Below, in pieces: positions 1-5,921 of a stretch of 14,068 nucleotides of DNA (within the stretch, counting starts at the first letter, position 1; every line of letters begins with the position of its first letter). The stretch lies in NCBI GenBank assembly GCA_021204605.1, contig JAJPZD010000151.1, positions 1 through 14,068 on the forward strand, given 5' to 3'. A program made the position numbers and the translations under genes. The notes under the pieces are model-generated. The model ran no database searches. It worked only from the letters and a program-made list of their open reading frames with translations, and was not told where the DNA came from. The DNA is from Prevotella sp. Its GTDB lineage: Bacteria; Bacteroidota; Bacteroidia; Bacteroidales; Bacteroidaceae.

Positions 1-54
1 CCAATTCGGGACTTTTTGACTTTTATCGCATAACGTACTTCACCGCATGCTTAC
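1..54. repeat. Left arm of a 54-bp inverted repeat flanking the restriction-modification operon
   Basis: This segment matches the reverse complement of 3607-3660 at 49 of 54 positions, and all five differences are transitions. The outer tip is CCAATTCGGG and the inner tip is ATGCTTAC. The end of the restriction endonuclease reading frame (stop at 40-42) lies inside this arm, so the arm has replaced or truncated the gene's natural 3' end. The window starts exactly at the repeat's outer tip, so any extension or target duplication to the left cannot be seen. Confidence 0.9.
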
Positions 55-1389
55 ATATGTAGCAAAAGCATCATATCGTCCAACCTCACCTTGACATTGT
101 AATCCTAATATTTTCAAAAGTGAATGTATATAAGGATAGAAAATATGTTTATCATCATTTCTATGATTTGCTATTTGCAAAGATATAAAACTCTTTCTTT
201 CTTCTTCTGTCTTACATGATAAAATTTCATTTACAATGATTTCATCAAGAGCAAGTTCTTTGATATAATTGCTTGTATTCTTTTCATAAATAGCTTGCAA
301 TCTTAATTCCCTTGCTGTCAGCGAACTATTTATAGCTTGAACTTTACTGTCTGCACTTTCTGGATGAGGACGAATACCTTTGTCTAAAAGCCATGATACT
401 GTCGTTTCAGGTAACATCTGATAGGGAGAAAAGAACAACTTTGAATCATGATGCCCCCCCACATTACTAATATTTGCTCTTACCATAATATTATCTAAAC
501 CTTGCTTACAAAACTCTTTCTGTGATAAAATTCTTGACTTACGGAATATATAAGGAAGCATTAAATCAATCTTTCTTGTACGCCAAAGGCTCTTTATATT
601 ATCTACATATTTCTTTCCATCTTCAGAACACACATAGAAATTTTTATTCCCTATTTTCTCTGTCTTGAATTTTATAATGTTACAGTAACGCAAAATCTGA
701 TTAATCGTTCTAGTTAAATTACTTGGCTGAGACAAGGGCGTTCCCTTGTTGGTTTTTGGGAAATGTGAATCTTCCTTCGGAAAAGGCAGATCTTTTTCTC
801 TTAATATCTTTACTTTTACTACAAAATCATCTATATCACGATAATCGTATGTTGTTATGATAGGCATTTCATCTACGGCAATTTTATAATCTAAACAAGA
901 TAATGCATAACATATTTCCAAACCCAGAAAACAATGAAAACCTTCTTGACAAGTAAAATCATATGATTCAGACGATGATTCAATACGTATGAATAATTCT
1001 CTTATTAAATTTCGTTTTTGATTTATTGTTATATTGTCGGACACAATCAGTTTGCCTAATTCAGTGATTGCGTATATTTCAGAATAATAATCAGCAGAAA
1101 CAAGACCTAATATTCGAAGTATTTGCATTCGCATTTTCGCATTCTGTAAAGGGGAATTATCACCCTCATCAATGGTTGTATTTCTAATTGTATCTATAAC
1201 TTCACTCCCTACTTTGCTACTTGTTGTTACAAGGAGTGCATTTGCAGCTATCTCTGCTACATCTGCTTTTGTAAAATATCCATGTGCATCCGCATAATCA
1301 GAAGATATGGACATCTCATATAAAAGACGAATATTTGAATTAATATTACCCTGATTAGGTAACTTTATATAATTGTTTAAATTTGCCAT
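40..1389 (-). CDS. Type IIS-like restriction endonuclease, apparently truncated in its nuclease domain
   Basis: This is a 449-residue protein, third in a leftward operon after two DNA methyltransferases; its ATG follows the previous stop by one base. Residues about 38-116 and 224-268 look like helix-turn-helix or winged-helix DNA-reading domains, with a layout reminiscent of FokI-type enzymes. The C-terminus (about 410-445) resembles the start of a PD-(D/E)XK nuclease fold: a helix, LGLQ, then GRYDAF with a candidate catalytic Asp440. The frame then enters the 54-bp inverted repeat at Val446 and stops after Ser-Met-Arg. The expected downstream acidic-X-Lys strand is missing, so the enzyme is probably inactive for cleavage. 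A run of seven G (plus-strand C at 454-460) lies in the gene. Two partner methylases fit an asymmetric recognition site. The family call rests on context and architecture, not on a database match. Confidence 0.6.
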   Translation of the reverse strand: MANLNNYIKLPNQGNINSNIRLLYEMSISSDYADAHGYFTKADVAEIAANALLVTTSSKVGSEVIDTIRNTTIDEGDNSPLQNAKMRMQILRILGLVSADYYSEIYAITELGKLIVSDNITINQKRNLIRELFIRIESSSESYDFTCQEGFHCFLGLEICYALSCLDYKIAVDEMPIITTYDYRDIDDFVVKVKILREKDLPFPKEDSHFPKTNKGTPLSQPSNLTRTINQILRYCNIIKFKTEKIGNKNFYVCSEDGKKYVDNIKSLWRTRKIDLMLPYIFRKSRILSQKEFCKQGLDNIMVRANISNVGGHHDSKLFFSPYQMLPETTVSWLLDKGIRPHPESADSKVQAINSSLTARELRLQAIYEKNTSNYIKELALDEIIVNEILSCKTEEERKSFISLQIANHRNDDKHIFYPYIHSLLKILGLQCQGEVGRYDAFATYVSMR

Positions 1390-1390
1390 A

Positions 1391-2212
1391 TCATAGATTA
1401 TTTAATCGGTTTTTAGCAATTTCACACCATTTTTTCTCGATCTCTATGCCCGTCCACTTTATACTATTACCTTCTCTGTTTAATTTTTCGCAACAAACGC
1501 CTAATGTTCCAGAACCATGAAAAGGATCTAATATTGAACCACAAAATTTACCTTCTATCATTGGACAAAATGCCTTTATTATTTGCATTATTAAAGATTC
1601 TGGTTTTTGTGATGGGTGTTCTGTTTTCTCATTCTCAAATACTTTACCAGCCAATGTGGGAAAATCCCAGACATCACCTCGCATTGCTCCTTTTTCGGAT
1701 GGTTGCCACACCTTTACATTACCATGATTATCCTTGTATTTTATGGGAGTTTTTAGGCGTTTTGTACTTTTATATGGCACCCTTACTTCGTCAACATTAT
1801 AAACCCATTTCTTGGAATCTTTAGAAAACCATAGGAAAGGTTCATAATGTGTCGCTGGTTCTTTCATGGAGTGTGAAAAACCATTTTCATAATGCCAAAT
1901 ATTTAAACGTCTGTAATGAAGTCCTATTTTATACATATATACTTGTATAAAGCAAATGTAATTATGAATTCCAAACCAAATTATACTACCATCATCTGTT
2001 AGGAGATTGTTAAGTTTATCTATTCGATGATACATTTGTTCCAAAAAAATTTCCAATGGAAGTTTATCACTATCATTTCCAAAATTTTTTCCAATATTAT
2101 ATGGCGGATCAGTCAGTATCAAATCATATTTGATATCTGACATAATTAAATCATCAAATACATCATCACAATCTGCATTTATTATACCATATATTGATTT
2201 GTTTTCTTTCAT
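1391..2212 (-). CDS. DNA methyltransferase, beta-class motif order, probably adenine-N6
   Basis: This 273-residue S-adenosylmethionine-dependent DNA methyltransferase is the middle gene of the restriction-modification operon. The catalytic motif IV, TDPPYN, lies at residues 34-39, before the SAM-binding motif I, DPFHGSGTLG, at 229-238. That order is characteristic of beta-class amino-methyltransferases, and DPPY favours adenine-N6 over cytosine-N4. HPSQKP at 199-204 is the usual motif X region just before motif I. The start ATG overlaps the upstream methyltransferase's stop (ATGA, 2209-2212), which indicates translational coupling. Together with the first methyltransferase it probably protects the two strands of an asymmetric site cut by the downstream endonuclease; the site itself cannot be read from the sequence. 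Confidence 0.88.
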   Translation of the reverse strand: MKENKSIYGIINADCDDVFDDLIMSDIKYDLILTDPPYNIGKNFGNDSDKLPLEIFLEQMYHRIDKLNNLLTDDGSIIWFGIHNYICFIQVYMYKIGLHYRRLNIWHYENGFSHSMKEPATHYEPFLWFSKDSKKWVYNVDEVRVPYKSTKRLKTPIKYKDNHGNVKVWQPSEKGAMRGDVWDFPTLAGKVFENEKTEHPSQKPESLIMQIIKAFCPMIEGKFCGSILDPFHGSGTLGVCCEKLNREGNSIKWTGIEIEKKWCEIAKNRLNNL

Positions 2213-3528
2213 TTCTTTTTAAAAATAAGAATATATTGATGGTGAATATTCTCAACATACGAAAAAGGATATCCGTATGGGTGAAGTGATTTATGATTCT
2301 GTATTAATATTTTTGTTCCTTGTAATACAAGTTTTCCCCCTCCTGTTATTTTTAATTTGTCCAACTTTTTTATTAAATCTGAATGAAAACTAACAAACTC
2401 ACCTTTGTCCCTAAAATCAGAAACTATAATTGCCATATATTTCCCTCGTCGAAGAACCCTGGCACATTGGAAAAAAATTTTTTCACACAATTTATCCAAA
2501 AACTCATTATAGTTGGAAATATTTCCCAAATCCCTATCGTCATCAGAATATACTGTATCAAGATTTTTCTTAACTCTATTATTTATAACTTTTTGGTCTT
2601 GTTTATGCAATATTCCCCAATAAGGAGGACTTGTAACAACAAAATCTACTGTTCCTGTATTTAATGTCGGTAATATCAAACATGAATCACCATTAATAAA
2701 CCTATGTTTTTGACTAGCACCTATTTCGACCTCTGTTTCAAGTCTTTTTATAGACAAATCATGATATTTTTTTGACAATTCTATACTAATACATAAACGT
2801 CCAGTTCTTTCACATGCTTTCGCAGTTGAACCAACTCCTCCAAATGGGTCTAGAACTGTCATTTTTTGTTTAGTAAAGAATAAAATAAGTTTTTCAATAT
2901 CTTGAAATGAAAATGGCGCTGGATGAAGTTTTTCTATTTGAGCCTCGGGATGATTCTTTCCTAATCCTTTTTGATAAAAATAACTTTTTGTTTCAGCAAT
3001 CCACTCCTTTCCTGTCAAATCATTCAACTGGTTTCTTTCGTCAACACAACCGTTAATTAGTTCTTGACATTTTTGTGTCTGAAAAAAACTATTTATATCA
3101 TCTCTAATATATACAGTTTTACCATCAATCATATAACTATGAATATATCCTTTCTCTACTGATTTATTAAAATTATGCCGTGATAAGCCCAATATACCCA
3201 TCGCGGACGATGCTTTTATATAATCTTGATCCCCAAACAAATTTACGTCAGATACATGATTTGGTTCTTCTTCTTTTTCTATATTAATATATGATTCATG
3301 TTGCTTGTGATTATTATCAGGCAAATTATCTCCATTTATTAAGTCCAAAACACTTACACTTAACAACCTTGATATCGTTATCAGCTGTTCTAAATTTGGT
3401 TGTGCAGCATTGGTACACCATTTTGAAATAGTACCAGGGTCTTTTCCCATTTGTTCTGCTAACCATTTATTAGTTCTACTTTGTTCAACTAAAACGATCT
3501 TTAATCTATTCAAATCCTTACTTGGCAT
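2209..3528 (-). CDS. DNA methyltransferase with N-terminal XRE-type helix-turn-helix (SPPY, cytosine-N4 or adenine-N6)
   Basis: This 439-residue protein is the first gene of the leftward operon. Residues about 8-65 form a Cro/C1-type helix-turn-helix (WLAEQMGKDPGTISKW core). Residues about 101-150 look like a second small DNA-binding domain of the excisionase/HTH_17 kind (MGILGLSRHNFNKSVEKG). The catalytic part has KLHPAPFSF at 200-208, motif I LDPFGGVGST at 226-235 and motif IV TSPPYWG at 299-305, so motif I precedes motif IV. SPPY is commonest in cytosine-N4 enzymes but also occurs in adenine-N6 ones. The XRE domain suggests that the protein controls transcription of its own operon, as HTH-bearing type II methyltransferases such as M.SsoII and M.EcoRII do. 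Paired ATAATTAT boxes around the predicted promoter are candidate binding sites. The regulatory role is inference. Confidence 0.87.
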   Translation of the reverse strand: MPSKDLNRLKIVLVEQSRTNKWLAEQMGKDPGTISKWCTNAAQPNLEQLITISRLLSVSVLDLINGDNLPDNNHKQHESYINIEKEEEPNHVSDVNLFGDQDYIKASSAMGILGLSRHNFNKSVEKGYIHSYMIDGKTVYIRDDINSFFQTQKCQELINGCVDERNQLNDLTGKEWIAETKSYFYQKGLGKNHPEAQIEKLHPAPFSFQDIEKLILFFTKQKMTVLDPFGGVGSTAKACERTGRLCISIELSKKYHDLSIKRLETEVEIGASQKHRFINGDSCLILPTLNTGTVDFVVTSPPYWGILHKQDQKVINNRVKKNLDTVYSDDDRDLGNISNYNEFLDKLCEKIFFQCARVLRRGKYMAIIVSDFRDKGEFVSFHSDLIKKLDKLKITGGGKLVLQGTKILIQNHKSLHPYGYPFSYVENIHHQYILIFKKK

Positions 3529-3534
3529 TATTTA

Positions 3535-3569
3535 ATAATTATGATGCAAAGATAAAATTTAATAATTAT
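3535..3569 (-). promoter_or_regulatory. Promoter of the restriction-modification operon with paired palindromic boxes
   Basis: On the minus strand TATCTTTG (3554-3547) matches the Bacteroidetes -7 consensus TAnnTTTG, 18 bp upstream of the first ATG. A 12-bp direct repeat, TTTAATAATTAT, occurs at 3531-3542 and 3558-3569, and each copy contains the palindrome ATAATTAT. The boxes sit on either side of the -7 element, 27 bp centre to centre, where a bound repressor would block polymerase. No clear -33 TTTG is visible. The operator role is inferred. Confidence 0.55.
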
Positions 3570-3606
3570 AAAATGGCATAATTTGCAATTTATATGAGAA
3601 ATTTGC

Positions 3607-3660
3607 GTAAGCATACGGTGAAGTGCGTTATACAATAAAAGTCAAAAAGCCCCGAATTGG
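3607..3660. repeat. Right arm of the 54-bp inverted repeat flanking the restriction-modification operon
   Basis: The reverse complement of this segment matches 1-54 at 49 of 54 positions. Its inner tip GTAAGCATACGG lies towards the operon promoter and its outer tip CCCGAATTGG faces right. The last 13 bp also pair with 3672-3684 to form a hairpin. The inner tip reappears inverted at 4021-4041, so this arm may alternatively be the left end of a 435-bp element spanning 3607-4041. Confidence 0.9.
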
Positions 3661-3684
3661 TTCAAAACTCACCAATTCGGGGCT
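3648..3684. terminator. 13-bp perfect hairpin at the repeat edge, terminator-like
   Basis: AGCCCCGAATTGG (3648-3660) pairs perfectly with CCAATTCGGGGCT (3672-3684) around an 11-nt loop. Read leftward, the stem is followed by TTTTTGACTTTT, which is terminator-like and could stop transcription from the IS66 remnant before the methyltransferase promoter. Read rightward, only AATTTT follows. It could equally be the folded end of a mobile element. Confidence 0.55.
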
Positions 3685-3762
3685 AATTTTGTCAAATTGT
3701 GCCTAATTCGGCCTAATTCGGTCAAATTCGTGGTAATTCGTGGTAATTCGGGGGAAAATTCG
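3672..3762. repeat. Degenerate 10-bp-periodic AATTCG array
   Basis: AATTCG or a close variant recurs at 3674, 3685 (AATTTT), 3695 (AATTGT), 3705, 3715, 3725, 3735, 3745 and 3757. From 3685 to 3745 the spacing is exactly 10 bp. The spacer triplets are mostly GCC, GTC or TGG. The array begins with the same CCAATTCGGGG core found at the inverted-repeat tips. On the minus strand it overlaps the tail of the IS66-derived remnant. There are no unique spacers, so it is not a CRISPR array. Confidence 0.8.
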
Positions 3763-3969
3763 TCTGATTTGGAGCGGGCAACACGCTTGTATAGGCCGAC
3801 ATCATCCACCTCTCAAACTCGAGTATGACGGGATAGGACTCTTTCCTGCGCTTCTCACTGCATTCAACGGCGGAGAGCCCCGCCCTGTCAGCCTCCGCCT
3901 CGACTTGTAACTCATTCCGTGATCTTGACAGTAGGTCATAATCTCTCCCACTTCTTCTCTTGTCAGCAT
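3722..3969 (-). pseudogene. IS66-family remnant, frameshifted
   Basis: Leftward translation from the ATG at 3969 begins MLTREEVGEIMTYCQDHGMS, resembling the N-terminus of the small accessory ORF of Bacteroidales IS66 elements. Near 3916 the meaningful frame shifts by one base. In the shifted frame it continues with RKESYPVILEFERWM and then a VLP motif, which resembles the C-terminal part of the large IS66 transposase, before a stop at 3722-3724. Unshifted, the frame ends at 3802. The two pieces would normally be far apart in an IS66, so this looks like an internally deleted and frameshifted relic. The identification is from memory of family motifs and is moderate. Confidence 0.45.
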
Positions 3970-3987
3970 AACTCTATAGTTTTTGTG

Positions 3988-3995
3988 CAAAGTTA
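3988..3995 (-). promoter_or_regulatory. TAnnTTTG -7 element upstream of the IS66-derived remnant
   Basis: TAACTTTG on the minus strand matches the Bacteroidetes -7 consensus and lies 18 bp upstream of the ATG at 3969, the same spacing as for the methyltransferase operon. No convincing -33 motif is visible. Confidence 0.4.
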
Positions 3996-4020
3996 CTTCA
4001 TTATTAACTTCCTAAAAATA

Positions 4021-4041
4021 CGCATTTCACCGTATGCTTAC
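4021..4041. repeat. Third copy of the inverted-repeat tip
   Basis: This 21-bp segment differs at one position from the reverse complement of 3607-3627 and shares the core TTCACCGTATGCTTAC. It has the same orientation as the left arm at 34-54. Only this tip is repeated; the rest of the 54-bp arm is absent here. With 3607-3627 it brackets the hairpin, the 10-bp array and the IS66 remnant. Confidence 0.75.
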
Positions 4042-4070
4042 AACTTAATTAACTTCATTGATTTTCTTTC

Positions 4071-4175
4071 CGCTCAACATAGTTCAAGGAGCTTGGCTCT
4101 GTATTCGCTTACCAAGAAAATTCAAACGAGTTTGATTGTGTTCGCCTAATCGAGAATTTAAGTCCGTACACGTGG
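4071..4175. repeat. Dispersed intergenic repeat, copy A (with a 37-bp insertion)
   Basis: CGCTCAACATAG (4071-4082) and CTTGGCTCTGT (4092-4102), ending in TTCGC at 4104-4108, recur at 5636-5674 with few differences. A second shared block containing AATCGAGAA follows. In copy A the two blocks are separated by an extra 37 bp (4109-4145) that itself ends in TTCGC, suggesting a local duplication. The repeat lies in the 341-bp gap between the IS66 remnant and the next gene, which otherwise holds only AT-rich sequence and a promoter. Confidence 0.65.
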
Positions 4176-4235
4176 ATGTTATCATAAAAAAGTCTATAAT
4201 TTTTCGTATGTGAGATGTTTTTCCAAAATAATTTG

Positions 4236-4272
4236 TAATTTTGGGCTTGCAAACAGTTGCAAATAGTTGCAA
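4236..4272 (+). promoter_or_regulatory. TAnnTTTG promoter followed by three TTGCAA boxes at 10-bp spacing
   Basis: TAATTTTG at 4236-4243 matches the Bacteroidetes -7 element. Immediately downstream the palindromic hexamer TTGCAA occurs at 4247, 4257 and 4267, exactly one helical turn apart, all on the same face of the DNA. Their position around the expected transcription start suggests an operator or a cooperative binding site. The ATG follows at 4311. Confidence 0.5.
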
Positions 4273-4310
4273 CGATTAATATTAATCATAATACTGTTTT
4301 TTATTTAAAT

Positions 4311-5405
4311 ATGGATTTTGATCAAGACTATATCGAAAAATGGACAAAAGAGACGCAAAAAGCGAGAAAGAAGGAAAACCCAGAAGAAAAGAAAAAATCC
4401 TTATATTCTCTGATTTATCACATAGAAAGTAAAATCGGTGAATATATTGAACAATGTGAAGATTTTATTGATATATGTGTTGATTCCAAACCTGAGGAAA
4501 ATATTGAAAGTATAGAAGAAAAGTATCTTGTTATCAAATATGATTTTAAGTTTTACAAATCTTTCGTATATACTTTCGATTGGGATAAATTTTTAAATAA
4601 AAGCTTATTCGGTATGAGTAACCCATGGTCATTTTTAATGACGTGCGTATGGGTTTGTAGTTATTTTTTTGATAGGACAACGAGATACATCGATTTCACC
4701 CCAGAAAAAGAATTAGAATTTGAGGATTTCTTAGAAGATTATGCTTATATTAACAGTAGTAATCCAAATGTGGTTTATGAGATTGTGCCTGGTACTTTAT
4801 CTGATGAGCCAAAAGAGATAGTTGAATGTTGTCAAGGTGGTAGTTATAGGTTATATCATAATGTTAAAGACTCTAACGCATTTGATATATGCTATACAAT
4901 ACAAGCAAATCTTTACTATAATGGTGAACCAATCCTTATTTATAGGGAATTATCTACTGTATTTCAAGCCATATTCTTATATATCGTTATAAAGAAAGAA
5001 TTGAATTATATTGATGAGAAATTGGATGCAGAGAAAAAAGTTAGATTATCTAAATTTGAAGATGAAGATTCTTTTGATGAAAATAACACAGTCAAGAAAA
5101 CTGCAACAAGTAGTAGACGAAAAAATGAACCTTTTTACACTCTTATTCAATATCCTGATAAAGATAAACTTTTAAAAAGACTACACGAACTGATTGATGG
5201 AAAGGGCGGCAAAGCTGTTGCTGAAGTTTTATTTTGTGCATACGATATTAAAAAATATTTATCTGATAGACCGACAGAATACCAAGTTAGACAAGAATTT
5301 TCTAAAATTAAAGGTACATGGAAAGCAATAGAAAAATATTTAAATAGTAGTTATTTGGCTCAATTAAGAGAGAATAATAATGTTGTCATTTTCTTTGATG
5401 AATGA
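4311..5405 (+). CDS. Protein of unknown function, possibly DUF6043-like
   Basis: This 364-residue protein has no catalytic motif I can recognise. The first 35 residues are highly charged and Lys/Glu-rich. The middle contains two hydrophobic stretches too short and too polar-flanked to be confident membrane segments (around SFLMTCVWVCSYFF and AIFLYIVIKK). An acidic, serine-rich linker precedes a C-terminal unit of about 70 residues (from about 293), whose GKGGKAVAEVLFCAYD and PTEYQVRQEFSKIKG sequences resemble a C-terminal module seen in Bacteroidetes hypothetical proteins such as DUF6043; that match is from memory and weak. ATG 4311 was chosen over an in-frame TTG at 4257 because the latter would place the TTGCAA boxes inside the coding region. 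The gene stands alone between two copies of a dispersed repeat and is AT-rich like the left operon. Confidence 0.75.
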   Translation: MDFDQDYIEKWTKETQKARKKENPEEKKKSLYSLIYHIESKIGEYIEQCEDFIDICVDSKPEENIESIEEKYLVIKYDFKFYKSFVYTFDWDKFLNKSLFGMSNPWSFLMTCVWVCSYFFDRTTRYIDFTPEKELEFEDFLEDYAYINSSNPNVVYEIVPGTLSDEPKEIVECCQGGSYRLYHNVKDSNAFDICYTIQANLYYNGEPILIYRELSTVFQAIFLYIVIKKELNYIDEKLDAEKKVRLSKFEDEDSFDENNTVKKTATSSRRKNEPFYTLIQYPDKDKLLKRLHELIDGKGGKAVAEVLFCAYDIKKYLSDRPTEYQVRQEFSKIKGTWKAIEKYLNSSYLAQLRENNNVVIFFDE

Positions 5406-5486
5406 AATTACAATTATAAACTCAAGTTTAGCATGTTGTCAGCAAGTGTATTTTCCAGTTTTCACTAATGTGTCTGTCAATAATTC

Positions 5487-5585
5487 ATGTAAACATACGC
5501 CCCGTTGTGGCGTGCGAAAGCCCCCTCCGGCTCCCCCATTAGGGGGAGAACCACCTGGAGAGTGGCTCATGGATGTAAACATTCG
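5487..5585. repeat. GC-rich hairpin unit bracketed by 13-bp direct repeats
   Basis: ATGTAAACATACG at 5487-5499 and ATGTAAACATTCG at 5573-5585 (12 of 13 identical) flank about 73 bp of strikingly GC-rich sequence. Inside, CTCCCCC (5531-5537) and GGGGGAG (5542-5548) form a 7-bp stem with a 4-nt loop. The GC-rich core resembles REP-type intergenic repeats that are frequent in Bacteroidetes genomes, and the direct repeats look like a target-site duplication of its insertion. Confidence 0.6.
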
Positions 5586-5635
5586 TTTCTGCGAAACGAG
5601 CGGACAGAATAAATTACTTTCAGTGATTTCTCTCA

Positions 5636-5703
5636 CGCTCAACATAGCTCAAGCGATCTTGGCTCTGTGTTCGCTAAATCGAGAAATTCTATCCCTACAT
5701 TGG
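5636..5703. repeat. Dispersed intergenic repeat, copy B
   Basis: This is the shorter copy of the repeat at 4071-4175, in the same orientation. CGCTCAACATAG, CTTGGCTCTGT and TTCGC are all present, and the AATCGAGAA block follows directly without the 37-bp insertion of copy A. The two copies bracket the 364-residue gene. Confidence 0.65.
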
Positions 5704-5762
5704 ATGAAGGAGGATGTAATCGGCGGACACATCACATTTTCGGCGACTTACAGAAATCTCCG

Positions 5763-5801
5763 TGCCTTTTCTTTCAATTTTTTAACTTGCGAAACTTGAG
5801 T
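5763..5801. repeat. Approximately 40-bp direct repeat, copy 1
   Basis: TGCCTTTT, CTTTC, a T-rich run and AACTTGCGAAACTTGAGT recur in the same order and orientation at 8813-8854, with one substitution and three single-base length differences. It forms the right end of the MITE-like element. Confidence 0.8.
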
Positions 5802-5833
5802 TATAAATAATCGAATGTTTTTTGGTAGGATTA

Positions 5834-5876
5834 AGTAGGTATTAGTCGGTTTATTTAACACCTACCAATACCTACT
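5834..5876. terminator. Imperfect inverted repeat followed by a T-rich tract
   Basis: AGTAGGTATTAGT (5834-5846) pairs with ACCAATACCTACT (5864-5876) with 12 of 13 positions complementary. The additional GGTAGG (5824-5829) and CCTACC (5861-5866) allow an alternative pairing. A T-rich stretch follows (CTTTTTATTTTTTT), which fits an intrinsic terminator read rightward. The repeated TAGGTATT/GGTAGG words also resemble binding-site repeats, so an operator is possible. Confidence 0.45.
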
Positions 5877-5921
5877 CTTTTTATTTTTTTAATTGTAATT
5901 TTTTTCTGAAACTTTGTTCTC

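Larger units (their letters stand above)
5419..5802. mobile_element. 384-bp MITE-like non-coding element with 14-bp inverted ends
   Basis: AACTCAAGTTTAGC at 5419-5432 is inverted at 5789-5802 with one mismatch. The 384 bp between hold a GC-rich hairpin, a dispersed repeat and no credible gene. The outer few bases are AT-rich on both sides and give no clear target duplication. The right end plus adjoining bases reappears at 8813-8854, which supports the idea that this end belongs to a multi-copy element. A MITE is the best description; assembly of unrelated repeats is the alternative. Confidence 0.5.

Noticed and set aside
1504..1824. Rightward open frame of 106 codons inside the beta-class methyltransferase gene
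   Set aside because: It is antisense to a gene with clear catalytic motifs, and its translation has no recognisable features.
2383..2664. Rightward open frame of 93 codons
   Set aside because: It is antisense to the HTH-methyltransferase, overlapping its SPPY region; it is a shadow of the real gene.
3672..3762. CRISPR array
   Set aside because: Units are 10 bp with no unique spacers, and no cas genes are present.
4257..4310. TTG start extending the unknown protein by 18 residues
   Set aside because: It lies within the TTGCAA repeat boxes, very close to the -7 element; ATG 4311 is a better start.
5439..5645. Leftward open frame of 68 codons with a Gly/Pro-rich stretch
   Set aside because: The Gly/Pro-rich part is just the GC-rich hairpin repeat read in frame.
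5380..5799. Rightward open frame of 139 codons after the unknown gene
   Set aside because: It runs through the hairpin block and dispersed repeats, starts within the preceding gene and shows no domain; the DNA is better explained as a MITE-like repeat unit.
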